Source of the DNA: Clostridiales bacterium VE202-21 | GTDB taxonomy: Bacteria; Bacillota; Clostridia; Lachnospirales; Lachnospiraceae | NCBI GenBank assembly: GCA_000509105.1 | Contig: BAIF02000033.1 | Span: forward strand, 42,591-106,590 | Direction: 5' to 3' | DNA length: 64,000 nucleotides | Shown here: positions 52,181-60,453 of the stretch, one piece after another | Position numbering within the stretch: the stretch's first letter is position 1 | Layout of the letters: every line of letters starts with the position of its first letter | Position numbers and translations under genes: made by a program | Notes under the pieces: generated by a model | The model's database searches: none | What the model was told of the DNA's origin: nothing | The model's input: the letters and a program-made list of their open reading frames with translations, nothing else

Positions 52181-55100
52181 ATGCTTTATAGTAGATCAAT
52201 TGAAGATACACTGGATCCGGAATTATTCGAAAATCCTCCTGCGCAGTACCGTGGGGCCCCTTTCTGGGCATGGAACTGCAGGCTGGATAAGGATGTTCTC
52301 CTTTCCCAGATCAGCCAGTTCGGAGAAATGGGAATGGGAGGCGCACATATTCACTGCCGGGTAGGGCTGGATACCCCCTATCTGGGAGAAGCGTTTTTTG
52401 ATGCGGTATCGGCCTGCAAAGATAAGATGAAACAGGAAGGGCTTCTGTGCTGGCTGTACGATGAAGACCGCTGGCCTTCCGGTACGGCAGGGGGAATCGT
52501 TACAAGAGAAGAAAAGTACCGCATGCGTTTTCTTGTTTTCGAGCCTTACGAGATGGAGGAAGAGCAGCAGGACGGGTATATGGCTGCAGCAAAGGCGGTC
52601 AGGAGCCGAAAGCGGAAACTGCTGGGATATTACAGGATCACACTGGACTCCAAGGGAATGCTGGAATCTTATGAATGTGTGGAAGACTCTGCAGGCGGGG
52701 AAATCTGGTGTGCATGGCTGGAAGTTTCCGGAAATACCCCCTGGTTTAATAATCAGTCCTACGTAAATACGCTGGACAAGTCAGCCATCGACAGATTCCT
52801 GGAAGTTACCCATGAAGAATATTACCGGCGCTTCCAGGATGACTTTGGGACGGTGATACCGGCCATATTTACGGATGAACCGCAGACTGCACACAAAGAA
52901 AGACTGGAAGATCCCTTTCAGAAAAAAGCGGTCATCCTGCCTTTCACAGATGACTTTGAGGAAACATTTAAGAAAGAATACGGGATCTCCATATTGGCAG
53001 GTCTTCCGGAACTAATCTGGGAGAAAAAAAGTAATGGTTACTCTCAAATCCGGTATCTCTATCACCGTCATGTATGTGAACGGTTCTCGGAAGCGTTCGG
53101 GGATCGTGTGGGGGAATGGTGCCGGAATCATGGAATCGCGCTGACCGGACATATGATGAATGAATGGACTCTGCATTCACAGACCATGGCAGTGGGAGAG
53201 GCCATGCGCCCTATGATGAATTTCGGGATACCGGGAATCGATATGCTGTGCGACAGACGAGAACTTTCCACGGCAAAGCAGGCCCAGAGCGTAGCCCGGC
53301 AGATGGGGCGCAGGGGGGTGATGAGTGAGATCTACGGGGTGACCGGGTGGACTTTCGATTTCCGAAACCATAAACTGGCCGGAGACTGGCAGGCGGCGCT
53401 GGGGGTGACATTGAGAGTTCCCCATCTGACATGGGTTTCCATGGAAGGGGAGGCAAAGCGAGATTATCCGGCAAGTATTGGATATCAGTCTCCGTGGTAC
53501 AAAGAATACCGCGAACTTGAGAATCATTTTGCAAGGTTAAATACGGCATTGACCAGGGGAAAAGCAAAGGTAAGAGTCGGCGTCATACACCCCATTGAGT
53601 CCTACTGGATCTACTGGGGATGCCAATCCCACAATGCGGATGTCCGCGAGACGCTCGACACACAATTTGAAAACCTTATATCGTGGCTGCTGTACGGACT
53701 GATAGATTTTGATTTTATTTCGGAGTCCATGCTGGAGGATCTTGACGGGCAGTTAAGAGATGCTGCTGAGGCAAAAGACGGTGAGCAGATTATAGAGACT
53801 GCAGATATTTACAGCCATACTTTCCATGGAGGCTGTCATGCAGCAAACTTTCAGGTTGGAGAAGCCGCATATGAGGTGATCGTGGTGCCAGGTTGCGTAA
53901 CATTGCGGGAGCATACCTATAAAAGACTGCAGAAATTCCATTCTCAGGGTGGCAGAATTCTTTTTCTGGGAACTGCGCCCTCCTGTATGGAAGGAAGAGA
54001 ATCTGTGGACATCCGACGGCTGGCGGAAGAATGCGGAGTCATTCCCTTTCAGCGGGAAAGCCTTCTGAATTCCCTGGAGCCCTGCCGCGACATTGATATG
54101 TTTACAGAAAATGCAGAGGGGTCAGACCCCTCCAGGATGAAACACCGGGAAAATCAGAAGCGGGCAAAAAACATGTTTTACCAGATGCGTGTGGACAAGG
54201 GTGCCGAATGGCTGTTTCTATGTCATGTCAACAAACCGGCAAACGAAGATATTACTTATACCGAAAGACTGACAATTGAGATAAAGGGAGAGTACCGCCC
54301 CAGTTTGTATGACACGGTAAGCGGGAATATCACGGAGTGCGCAGCCTGCTATGAAAACGGAAAAACGATGATAACAGCGTATGTTTCAGCCCATGACAGC
54401 CTTCTATACCGGTTGGCGCCGGGAAGATACATGGAGGCAGGCGCGGCGGAGACACCCTCATTCCTGAAAAATAAGTGCGGTATCTGGCCTGATGAGGCAA
54501 AGAAACTGCTTCCGGAGCCGGAGCATTTTTCATTGGAAGAAGAAAACTGCTGTCTACTTGACCTGGCTGAGTATGCATTTGACGAGGGGGAATGGCAGCC
54601 AGAGGAGGAACTGCTCCGGGCCGACAACCGCTTCCGGAAGGCGCTGGGCTATCCACTCCGCATGGAGGCTCTGGCGCAGCCATGGCTGAAGCAGGAGGAA
54701 GACGAAGAAGTTCACAGACTGAGGCTGCGTTTCCGGATAGATACAGAGATTGCGATAGAGGATGTATATCTGGCACTGGAGCATCCGGAAAAAGTACAGA
54801 TCTACTTGAATGGAAACCTGTGCGGCAATGAAGAACGGGGCTGGTACGTGGATCAGAGCATCCGCAGGATCTATCTTGGCCGAATACAAAAAGGAAAAAA
54901 CCTTCTGGAGCTGTATATGCCCTTTGGCGAGAAAACAAATGTAGAATGGTGCTGGCTTCTGGGGCGGTTTGGCGTAAAGGTGTCAGGAAGGAAAAAACGG
55001 CTGACGGCATATCCGGGAGTAATATATTATGGGGATTATGTAACACAGGGCCTGCCTTTTTATGCAGGGAATCTTGTCTATGAAACCTCTGTGGAGACAG

Positions 55101-55432
55101 AAGCGGGAGAGTTATGGACAGAGATTTCGAGATACCGAGGCGCACTTCTGCAGATTAAAGTAGATGGAAAGAAAAAAGGAAACCTGATATATGCACCTTA
55201 CAGGATGAACCTGGGAAAGGTCAGAGCAGGGAAGCATAAGATATGCATCCGGGTGTTTGGAAACCGAGCCAATGCATTTGGCCCGGTACATAACGCAGAC
55301 CGGACAGAAACGTGGTACGGTCCGAATCTGTGGAGGACCCGTGGAAATAAATGGACATATGAATACCGGCTGGAGGAGATGGGCGTTCTGTCGGCTCCGC
55401 TGTACTGGCTGGTAAAAGATGAGGAGGAATAG
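52181..55432 (+). CDS. Large glycoside hydrolase-like protein (GH106-like)
   Basis: This 1083-aa protein without a signal peptide, so cytoplasmic, resembles large glycosidases of the GH106/alpha-L-rhamnosidase-like type. It shows FWAWNCRLDKDVLLSQISQF (about residues 28-47), GMGGAHIHCR, LYDEDRWPSGTAGG, the acidic IFTDEPQTAHKE, GHMMNEWTLHSQTM and GVMSEIYGVTGWTFDF in a TIM-barrel-like half, then beta-rich domains to the C-terminus. The ATG at 52181 is 7 bp from GCGAGG; one at 52175 is too close. A 17-bp palindrome GAGGGGTCAGACCCCTC (54116-54132) lies in frame inside the gene. With the importer, DHDPS-type lyase and dehydrogenase it should take up and break down one glycoside. The family call is by appearance only. 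Confidence 0.6.
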   Translation: MLYSRSIEDTLDPELFENPPAQYRGAPFWAWNCRLDKDVLLSQISQFGEMGMGGAHIHCRVGLDTPYLGEAFFDAVSACKDKMKQEGLLCWLYDEDRWPSGTAGGIVTREEKYRMRFLVFEPYEMEEEQQDGYMAAAKAVRSRKRKLLGYYRITLDSKGMLESYECVEDSAGGEIWCAWLEVSGNTPWFNNQSYVNTLDKSAIDRFLEVTHEEYYRRFQDDFGTVIPAIFTDEPQTAHKERLEDPFQKKAVILPFTDDFEETFKKEYGISILAGLPELIWEKKSNGYSQIRYLYHRHVCERFSEAFGDRVGEWCRNHGIALTGHMMNEWTLHSQTMAVGEAMRPMMNFGIPGIDMLCDRRELSTAKQAQSVARQMGRRGVMSEIYGVTGWTFDFRNHKLAGDWQAALGVTLRVPHLTWVSMEGEAKRDYPASIGYQSPWYKEYRELENHFARLNTALTRGKAKVRVGVIHPIESYWIYWGCQSHNADVRETLDTQFENLISWLLYGLIDFDFISESMLEDLDGQLRDAAEAKDGEQIIETADIYSHTFHGGCHAANFQVGEAAYEVIVVPGCVTLREHTYKRLQKFHSQGGRILFLGTAPSCMEGRESVDIRRLAEECGVIPFQRESLLNSLEPCRDIDMFTENAEGSDPSRMKHRENQKRAKNMFYQMRVDKGAEWLFLCHVNKPANEDITYTERLTIEIKGEYRPSLYDTVSGNITECAACYENGKTMITAYVSAHDSLLYRLAPGRYMEAGAAETPSFLKNKCGIWPDEAKKLLPEPEHFSLEEENCCLLDLAEYAFDEGEWQPEEELLRADNRFRKALGYPLRMEALAQPWLKQEEDEEVHRLRLRFRIDTEIAIEDVYLALEHPEKVQIYLNGNLCGNEERGWYVDQSIRRIYLGRIQKGKNLLELYMPFGEKTNVEWCWLLGRFGVKVSGRKKRLTAYPGVIYYGDYVTQGLPFYAGNLVYETSVETEAGELWTEISRYRGALLQIKVDGKKKGNLIYAPYRMNLGKVRAGKHKICIRVFGNRANAFGPVHNADRTETWYGPNLWRTRGNKWTYEYRLEEMGVLSAPLYWLVKDEEE
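54116..54132. repeat. GGGGTCAGACCCC palindrome inside a gene
   Basis: GAGGGGTCAGACCCCTC is a 17-bp palindrome with a single central base. The complement of its 13-bp core occurs in the foldback at 9602-9614. Here it is translated in frame as part of the segment AEGSDPSRM. Confidence 0.6.
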
Positions 55433-55435
55433 AAA

Positions 55436-56371
55436 ATGAACAAGAAATTTCCAGATGGAGTGTATCCTGTGATGCTGACTCCGTTTACAGAAGAGAACAA
55501 AGTAGATTATGAGTCACTGGGGAGGCTGGTAGAATGGTATATCGCCAGCGGTGCGGCAGGCCTGTTTGCAGACTGCCAGTCCAGCGAAATGTTTTTCCTG
55601 TCTCTGGAGGAACGAGTGGAGATTGCGCGTTTTGTCAAAGAAAAAGCAGCGGGCAGGGTGCCGGTGGTGGCATCCGGCCATATATCCGATACCATAGAGG
55701 CGCAGGCAGAGGAGCTTAACAGGATCGCAGAGACAGGCGTGGATGCGGTTATCCTGCTGACAAACCGTCTTGCTGCGGAGGAGGAGAACGATAAAGTATG
55801 GCTTGAAAACCTCAAAAAACTGCTGGAAAAACTGCCGGTAGATATGGCGCTCGGATTCTACGAATGCCCATACCCGTACAAACGGATTATCTCACCCGAA
55901 CTTCTGAAATGGTGTGCAGACAGCGGAAGGTTCTACTTTATCAAAGACACAAGCTGCGATAAGGAAATCATCAGAAAGAAGTTGGAGGCCGTGAAGGGCA
56001 GCAGCTTGAAACTGTTCAATGCCAACTCGTCCACACTGCTGGAAACGCTGCAGATGGGGGCAAGCGGATTCAGCGGAGTTATGGCCAACTTCCATTTGGA
56101 TCTGTATGCATGGCTTTGCGGCAATTATGAAACGAACCCGGAGAAATCCAGGGAAATCGCCGATTTTCTTACAACCGCCTCTTTGATAGAACGCCAGGTC
56201 TACCCGGTGAATGCGAAATATTGCCAGAAGCTGCTCGGAAACTTTACCTCTATACATACAAGAACAAAGGACGCCTCTCTTCTGAATGTAACGGCAATAT
56301 CAGAGACAGAGCAGCTCATGCGCCTGACGGATTATATCAGGCGGAGTATATTGGGGGAGGAGCAGAGATGA
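55436..56371 (+). CDS. Dihydrodipicolinate synthase family aldolase/lyase
   Basis: This 311-aa DapA/NanA-family TIM barrel forms a Schiff base between a lysine and a 2-keto acid. The expected Lys is in FYFIKDTSCDKE (about residue 166) and the catalytic Tyr in GFYECPYPYK (about residues 140-149). The N-terminal FPDGVYPVMLTPFTEENKVDYESL and SSEMFFLSLEERVE fit the catabolic branch rather than lysine synthesis. It lies 3 bp after the glycosidase and overlaps the next gene (ATGA), so all three are made together. It may cleave or form a keto-acid sugar derived from the imported compound. Confidence 0.8.
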   Translation: MNKKFPDGVYPVMLTPFTEENKVDYESLGRLVEWYIASGAAGLFADCQSSEMFFLSLEERVEIARFVKEKAAGRVPVVASGHISDTIEAQAEELNRIAETGVDAVILLTNRLAAEEENDKVWLENLKKLLEKLPVDMALGFYECPYPYKRIISPELLKWCADSGRFYFIKDTSCDKEIIRKKLEAVKGSSLKLFNANSSTLLETLQMGASGFSGVMANFHLDLYAWLCGNYETNPEKSREIADFLTTASLIERQVYPVNAKYCQKLLGNFTSIHTRTKDASLLNVTAISETEQLMRLTDYIRRSILGEEQR

Positions 56372-57324
56372 AAGTATTAGTAACAGCAACCAATTATTCG
56401 AGGTATTGCCGGCCCGGAAAACAGATTCTGGAGGAAGCGGGCTGTGAGATTATAGAAAACCCCCATGGAAGGCCGTACACTTCTGAAGAATTGAAAGCCA
56501 TAGTGGGGGATGTGGACGGGGTCATTGCAGGAGTGGACACATGGAATGAAGAAATCTTTCAGCTTGCTCCACGCCTAAAGGTATTAGCCCGGTTCGGAGT
56601 CGGCGTGGACAACTTTGACCTGGAGGCAGCGAAAAAACATGGGATTACCGTTTGCAATTGTCCGGGAATTAATTCTTCGGCCGTAGCGGAACAGGCCATG
56701 GCGCTGATGCTGGCGCTGCTCAGACGGGTTCCTGAGCTAAATAAATCTATCAGGAGTGGAGAATGGACCCGCCCCATGTTCCACGAAATGAAGAGCAGGA
56801 CTGTCGGCTTCCTGGGGTTTGGAGCAATTGCAAGAAGTACAGCAGAAAAGCTTGGAGGTTTCCATCCGTCAATGCTGGCGTATGATAAATATCCAAACGT
56901 TGAGGCGGCTGAAAAGCTCGGCGTAAAAATAGCTACTCTGGACAGAGTACTGGCTGAATCAGATATCCTGTCCATACATCTGCCGGCTGCGGAGGATACG
57001 TTTCATCTGATCGGAGAAGAAAATATCAAAAAAATGAAAGACGGCGTACTCATTGTGAATACCGCAAGAGGCAGCATCGTAGATGAAAAAGCCGTGGCAG
57101 ATGCAATGAAGAGCGGGAAAATCGGAGGATTGGCAACAGATGTGTTTGAAAGCGAGCCGGTAGACCTGCAGAATCCGCTCTTTGGATTCGACAACTATAT
57201 CGCAGGCCCCCATATAGCGGCTGAGACATATGAAAACTGTGAAGAGACATCGATCATGACCGCAGAGTCAGTCCTAAAAGTTTTTCGGGGGGAAGCACCG
57301 CATAATCGAATGATATGCGGCTAA
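56368..57324 (+). CDS. D-2-hydroxyacid dehydrogenase (phosphoglycerate dehydrogenase-like)
   Basis: This 318-aa NAD-dependent dehydrogenase has the Rossmann motif GFLGFGAIARS (about residues 149-159), NTARGSIVDEKA with the catalytic-type Arg (about 229-240), DVFESEP with the Glu (about 256-262) and GPHIAAET with the active-site His (about 276-283). It lacks ACT domains. The ATG at 56368 overlaps the DHDPS stop in ATGA and has GGGGGAGG before it, so the longer upstream frame is not used. In this operon a role in reducing or oxidising a sugar-derived hydroxy acid is more likely than serine synthesis. Confidence 0.83.
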   Translation: MKVLVTATNYSRYCRPGKQILEEAGCEIIENPHGRPYTSEELKAIVGDVDGVIAGVDTWNEEIFQLAPRLKVLARFGVGVDNFDLEAAKKHGITVCNCPGINSSAVAEQAMALMLALLRRVPELNKSIRSGEWTRPMFHEMKSRTVGFLGFGAIARSTAEKLGGFHPSMLAYDKYPNVEAAEKLGVKIATLDRVLAESDILSIHLPAAEDTFHLIGEENIKKMKDGVLIVNTARGSIVDEKAVADAMKSGKIGGLATDVFESEPVDLQNPLFGFDNYIAGPHIAAETYENCEETSIMTAESVLKVFRGEAPHNRMICG

Positions 57325-57335
57325 GATCCTTAGGG

Positions 57336-57377
57336 TACAGAATAATGCCTGTAGATAACTACATTGTTCTGTATCTT
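57336..57377 (+). terminator. Terminator after the hydroxyacid dehydrogenase gene
   Basis: A 12-bp stem with one wobble (57336-57347 with 57362-57373) is followed by TCTTGTT. It closes the glycosidase operon. Confidence 0.6.
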
Positions 57378-57456
57378 GTTGATAAGGATAAAACAGAGAT
57401 TCAAATAGATGGAATATTCTACAGCAAATATAATGATAGAAATGACAGGTAAGACT

Positions 57457-57538
57457 AGAGCGTGTCTGAAAATTTACTGCCGTAATATCCCCTAAAGCGG
57501 GACGACATCTTACGGCAAGATATTTTCAGACACGCTCT
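57457..57538. repeat. 82-bp MITE-like inverted repeat
   Basis: The ends AGAGCGTGTCTGAAAAT (57457-57473) and ATTTTCAGACACGCTCT (57522-57538) are perfect 17-bp inverted repeats. The inner TGCCGTAA/TTACGGCA continues the stem with a small bulge. There is no gene inside and no clear target duplication. The terminal sequence looks like transposon ends, so it may be a small non-autonomous element that also works as a terminator. Confidence 0.65.
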
Positions 57539-57547
57539 GGTACATCC

Positions 57548-57578
57548 AAAAAGGTGCTTTGAAGTGTGAGGGAGCACC
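57548..57578 (-). terminator. Terminator of the transketolase operon
   Basis: On the minus strand, GGTGCT (57573-57578) and AGCACC (57553-57558) form a stem followed by TTTTT (57548-57552). The remaining gap to the transketolase stop at 57672 shows nothing else. Confidence 0.68.
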
Positions 57579-57671
57579 CGGGCCAGCGGATTTCCCGCCC
57601 AAAATAAAATGCGTACGCATCCAACCTTGCATTAGTTTGCGGCTTAGTGCAATTTGTTACGTGTTTTGTTT

Positions 57672-58610
57672 TTAAAGAGAACTCTTTACCTTCGTATAGA
57701 TCCCGTCGGCATCAAGCCCATATTTTGCAAGCAGTTTTACCGCTGGGCCAGATTCCCCAAACACATCGTTCGTACCTATTTTTAGTACACTGGCGGGATA
57801 GTTTTCGCTCAGGCAGTCGCATACCGCGCTTCCAAGCCCACCGATGACGGAATGTTCCTCTACTGTGACGATCTTACCGGTTTCCTTTGCAGCTTTGATG
57901 ACAAGTTCTTCATCCAGGGGCTTAATTGTGTGGATATTGATGACCCTGGCCTGAACACCTTCCTGGGAGAGTCTTTCAGCGGCTTCAAGTGCAGCAGAGA
58001 CGCACAGTCCGGTAGCGATGATGGTGACATCCCGGCCGTCCCTTAGTGTGATTCCTTTTCCAAGTTCAAATTTGTAGTCAGGCCTGTCATTAATTACGGG
58101 GACTGCCAGGCGTCCGAAGCGGAGATATACGGGACCTTCGTATTCATAAGCGGCCTTTACGGCGGCGCGGGCTTCTATGTCGTCGGCCGGATTGATCACA
58201 ACCATACCCGGGATCGCCCTCATTAGCGCGATATCCTCATTACATTGATGAGTGGCGCCGTCTTCTCCTACGGAAATGCCTGCATGGGTGGCGCCGATCT
58301 TGACGTTCAGGTGCGGGTAGCCCACGGAGTTTCTCACCTGCTCAAAGGCACGGCCTGCCGCGAACATGGCAAAGGAGCTTGCAAACGGTACTTTTCCGGC
58401 AGCAGCAAGACCTGCGGCCACACCGATCATATTACCTTCCGCAATCCCACAGTCGATAAATCTTTCAGGGAAAGCTTTTTTAAAAATGCTTGTCTTAGTT
58501 GCGGCAGCAAGATCTGCATCTAAAACTATGATTTCGTTATGTTCTTTGCCGAGTTCAACTAGTGCGTTTCCATAACTTTCTCGGGTAGCGATTTTCTTTA
58601 CTTCTGACAT
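57672..58610 (-). CDS. Transketolase, C-terminal subunit
   Basis: This 312-aa subunit carries the pyrimidine-binding and C-terminal domains of a split transketolase. The motifs are FIDCGIAEGNMIGVAAGLAA (about residues 50-69, catalytic-type Glu), ASSFAMFAAGRAFEQVRN and GATHAGISVGEDGATHQ. With the N-terminal subunit encoded just upstream (overlap 13 bp) it forms a thiamine-diphosphate enzyme moving two-carbon units between sugar phosphates. Split transketolases in accessory sugar loci often serve special pathways (for example apulose 4-phosphate), so the substrate may not be the usual pentose phosphate set. Confidence 0.88.
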   Translation of the reverse strand: MSEVKKIATRESYGNALVELGKEHNEIIVLDADLAAATKTSIFKKAFPERFIDCGIAEGNMIGVAAGLAAAGKVPFASSFAMFAAGRAFEQVRNSVGYPHLNVKIGATHAGISVGEDGATHQCNEDIALMRAIPGMVVINPADDIEARAAVKAAYEYEGPVYLRFGRLAVPVINDRPDYKFELGKGITLRDGRDVTIIATGLCVSAALEAAERLSQEGVQARVINIHTIKPLDEELVIKAAKETGKIVTVEEHSVIGGLGSAVCDCLSENYPASVLKIGTNDVFGESGPAVKLLAKYGLDADGIYTKVKSSL

Positions 58611-59437
58611 AATGTCTCACCTGCCTTTTCTAATTCTTCCATCGCCATTGCGTATTGTTCATCGTTTGGTGCGGTTCCGTGCCAGGAAGCCTGATTTTCC
58701 ATAAAGGAAACGCCTTTTCCTTTTATGGTTTTCATAACGATTGCGGTTGGCATTCCCTTGATAGTCTTAGCCTCATCAAAAGCAGCTTTCAACTGGTCGA
58801 AATCATTGCCGTCGGCTACGTTGATTACATGGAAATTAAAGGATTCAAATTTCTTATCAATGGGATACGGAGAGCATACATCATCGATTGCCCCGTCAAT
58901 CTGAAGGCCGTTGTTATCGACGATTACGACCAGATTATCCAGCTTATGGTGTCCCGCCAGCATGGCAGCCTCCCATACCTGGCCTTCCTGAATCTCTCCG
59001 TCACCCAGCAGTGTATAAATGCGGTAAGACGCATTGCTTAATTTTGCCGCAAGTGCCATGCCAACGGCAGCGGATACGCCCTGCCCCAGGGAACCGCTGG
59101 ACATATCCACTCCGGGGATGTGTTTCATATCCGGATGTCCCTGTAAGATCGAGCCGATCTGCCGGAGTGTGTTAAGTGTGGTTACCGGAAAATATCCTCT
59201 GTGTGCGAGGGTGGCATACAGGCCCGGAGCCGTGTGCCCTTTGGAAAGAACAAAACGGTCCCGGTTCGGCTCCTTTGGATTCTCGGGATCAATGTTCATC
59301 TCTTCAAAGTATAAATAGGTAAACAGGTCTGCGGCAGAAAGAGACCCGCCCGGATGGCCTGCTTTCGCACTGTGAACAGAAGTGACGATACCCTTGCGCA
59401 CTTCGTTTGCGATCTGCTGGAGTTTTTGTTTATTCAT
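58598..59437 (-). CDS. Transketolase, N-terminal subunit
   Basis: This 279-aa diphosphate-binding subunit has [20 protein letters not shown] (about residues 23-42), [20 protein letters not shown] and the thiamine diphosphate motif [20 protein letters not shown] ending near NN (about 150-180). AAGGAGG lies before the ATG at 59437; the frame reaches back to 59473, but that start is unsupported. It overlaps the epimerase gene upstream by 8 bp and the C-terminal subunit downstream by 13 bp, showing tight coupling. Confidence 0.9.
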   Translation of the reverse strand: MNKQKLQQIANEVRKGIVTSVHSAKAGHPGGSLSAADLFTYLYFEEMNIDPENPKEPNRDRFVLSKGHTAPGLYATLAHRGYFPVTTLNTLRQIGSILQGHPDMKHIPGVDMSSGSLGQGVSAAVGMALAAKLSNASYRIYTLLGDGEIQEGQVWEAAMLAGHHKLDNLVVIVDNNGLQIDGAIDDVCSPYPIDKKFESFNFHVINVADGNDFDQLKAAFDEAKTIKGMPTAIVMKTIKGKGVSFMENQASWHGTAPNDEQYAMAMEELEKAGETLCQK

Positions 59438-60095
59438 GAGTTGCCTCCTTAAATTTTTTATAAAAATTCTCAATATTCATGGAAATATCTTCGTTGAATA
59501 CTGAGGAGCCGGCCACAATTACGTTTGCACCGGCTTGTATGACCTCTTTTACATTGTCCAGTTTGATGCCCCCGTCAACTTCAATATCTACGGAAAGCCC
59601 CATCTCATTGATCATGCTGCGGAGCCGCGCTATCTTGGGCAGCACATTGGGGATAAAGGCAGCGCCGCCGAATCCTGGGTTTACAGTCATAAGAAGCACC
59701 ATATCCACATCTTCCAGTACATATTCTATAGAAGAAAGAGGGGTAGCCGGATTCAGGACAACACCGGCTTTTATTCCGTGATTTTTAATGGCCTGGATGG
59801 TGCGGTGCAGATGGCGGCATGCCTCTGCGTGCACGGTAATAATGTCGGCGCCGGCCCTTACAAAGTCGTCTATATAGCGGTAAGGCTCCTCGATCATCAA
59901 ATGGACATCAAAAGGTTTGTCGGTATATCTTCGTATAGACTGGATGACGGGCAGGCCGAGTGAAATATTGGGTACAAACATACCATCCATAACGTCGATA
60001 TGTATATAATCTGCGGGAGAGAGATGTAGGACCGTGATCTCTTTCCTGAGTTCTGCAAAATCAGCAGAAAGAATTGAAGGTGCTAATTTTATCAT
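59430..60095 (-). CDS. rpe: Ribulose-phosphate 3-epimerase
   Basis: This 221-aa TIM-barrel enzyme interconverts ribulose 5-phosphate and xylulose 5-phosphate. Its motifs are [13 protein letters not shown] (residues 4-16), [14 protein letters not shown] (about 32-45), [18 protein letters not shown] and EVDGGI (about 173-178), which include metal ligands and catalytic aspartates. It is the first gene of the operon rpe, transketolase N, transketolase C, and supplies or uses xylulose 5-phosphate from the transketolase. It could be a homologue acting on a related ketose phosphate (such as allulose 6-phosphate). Confidence 0.88.
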   Translation of the reverse strand: MIKLAPSILSADFAELRKEITVLHLSPADYIHIDVMDGMFVPNISLGLPVIQSIRRYTDKPFDVHLMIEEPYRYIDDFVRAGADIITVHAEACRHLHRTIQAIKNHGIKAGVVLNPATPLSSIEYVLEDVDMVLLMTVNPGFGGAAFIPNVLPKIARLRSMINEMGLSVDIEVDGGIKLDNVKEVIQAGANVIVAGSSVFNEDISMNIENFYKKFKEATHE

Positions 60096-60178
60096 GAGTT
60101 ATCTCCCCGGTTTTCTTATTTTTAGTTAGAAAATGCCGCAAAATTGCTGAAGTATTATCTTGTGTAATCGTTTAGAAA

Positions 60179-60203
60179 GGTCTGCGCATTTACTGCGCAG
60201 ACC
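60179..60203 (-). terminator. Probable terminator downstream of ino1
   Basis: GGTCTGCGCA (60179-60188) and TGCGCAGACC (60194-60203) form a perfect 10-bp stem. On the minus strand it is followed by TTTCT, so it would end transcripts from the inositol-phosphate synthase gene. Confidence 0.65.
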
Positions 60204-60227
60204 GTACGAAAACATAGTAGCTGCAGT

Positions 60228-60374
60228 CATCCAGCCTGTCGCCGTGGGCGAATTACAATGGGCTGGATGTGCAACAGTTCAGGCTTGCATGAACTGTTGC
60301 AATCTTGCAATTTTGCAGCATGATTTGGTCGGATACCTGGCAGCGGCTGCTAGCGGGCTGCCGGATATCTGACC
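60228..60374. repeat. Cluster of palindromic hairpins after ino1
   Basis: Three hairpins follow one another: CATCCAGCC/GGCTGGATG (60228-60236 with 60261-60269, enclosing TCGCC/GGCGA), the AACAGTTC repeat copy 4 (perfect 11-bp stem 60271-60281 with 60290-60300), and a two-part hairpin 60327-60374 (GGTCGGATA/TATCTGACC outside, CCTGGCAGC/GCTGCCGG inside). GGCTGGATG plus AACAGT matches copy 2 at 9467-9502. This looks like a REP/BIME-type repeat cluster in the 358-bp gap 60096-60453. Confidence 0.65.
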
Positions 60375-60453
60375 CTGCACCAGGTTCCATATGTGATACA
60401 ATACCCATATGGTTCACTGACTGCAGAATTCTAAAGTGAAGGAGTCAATATGT

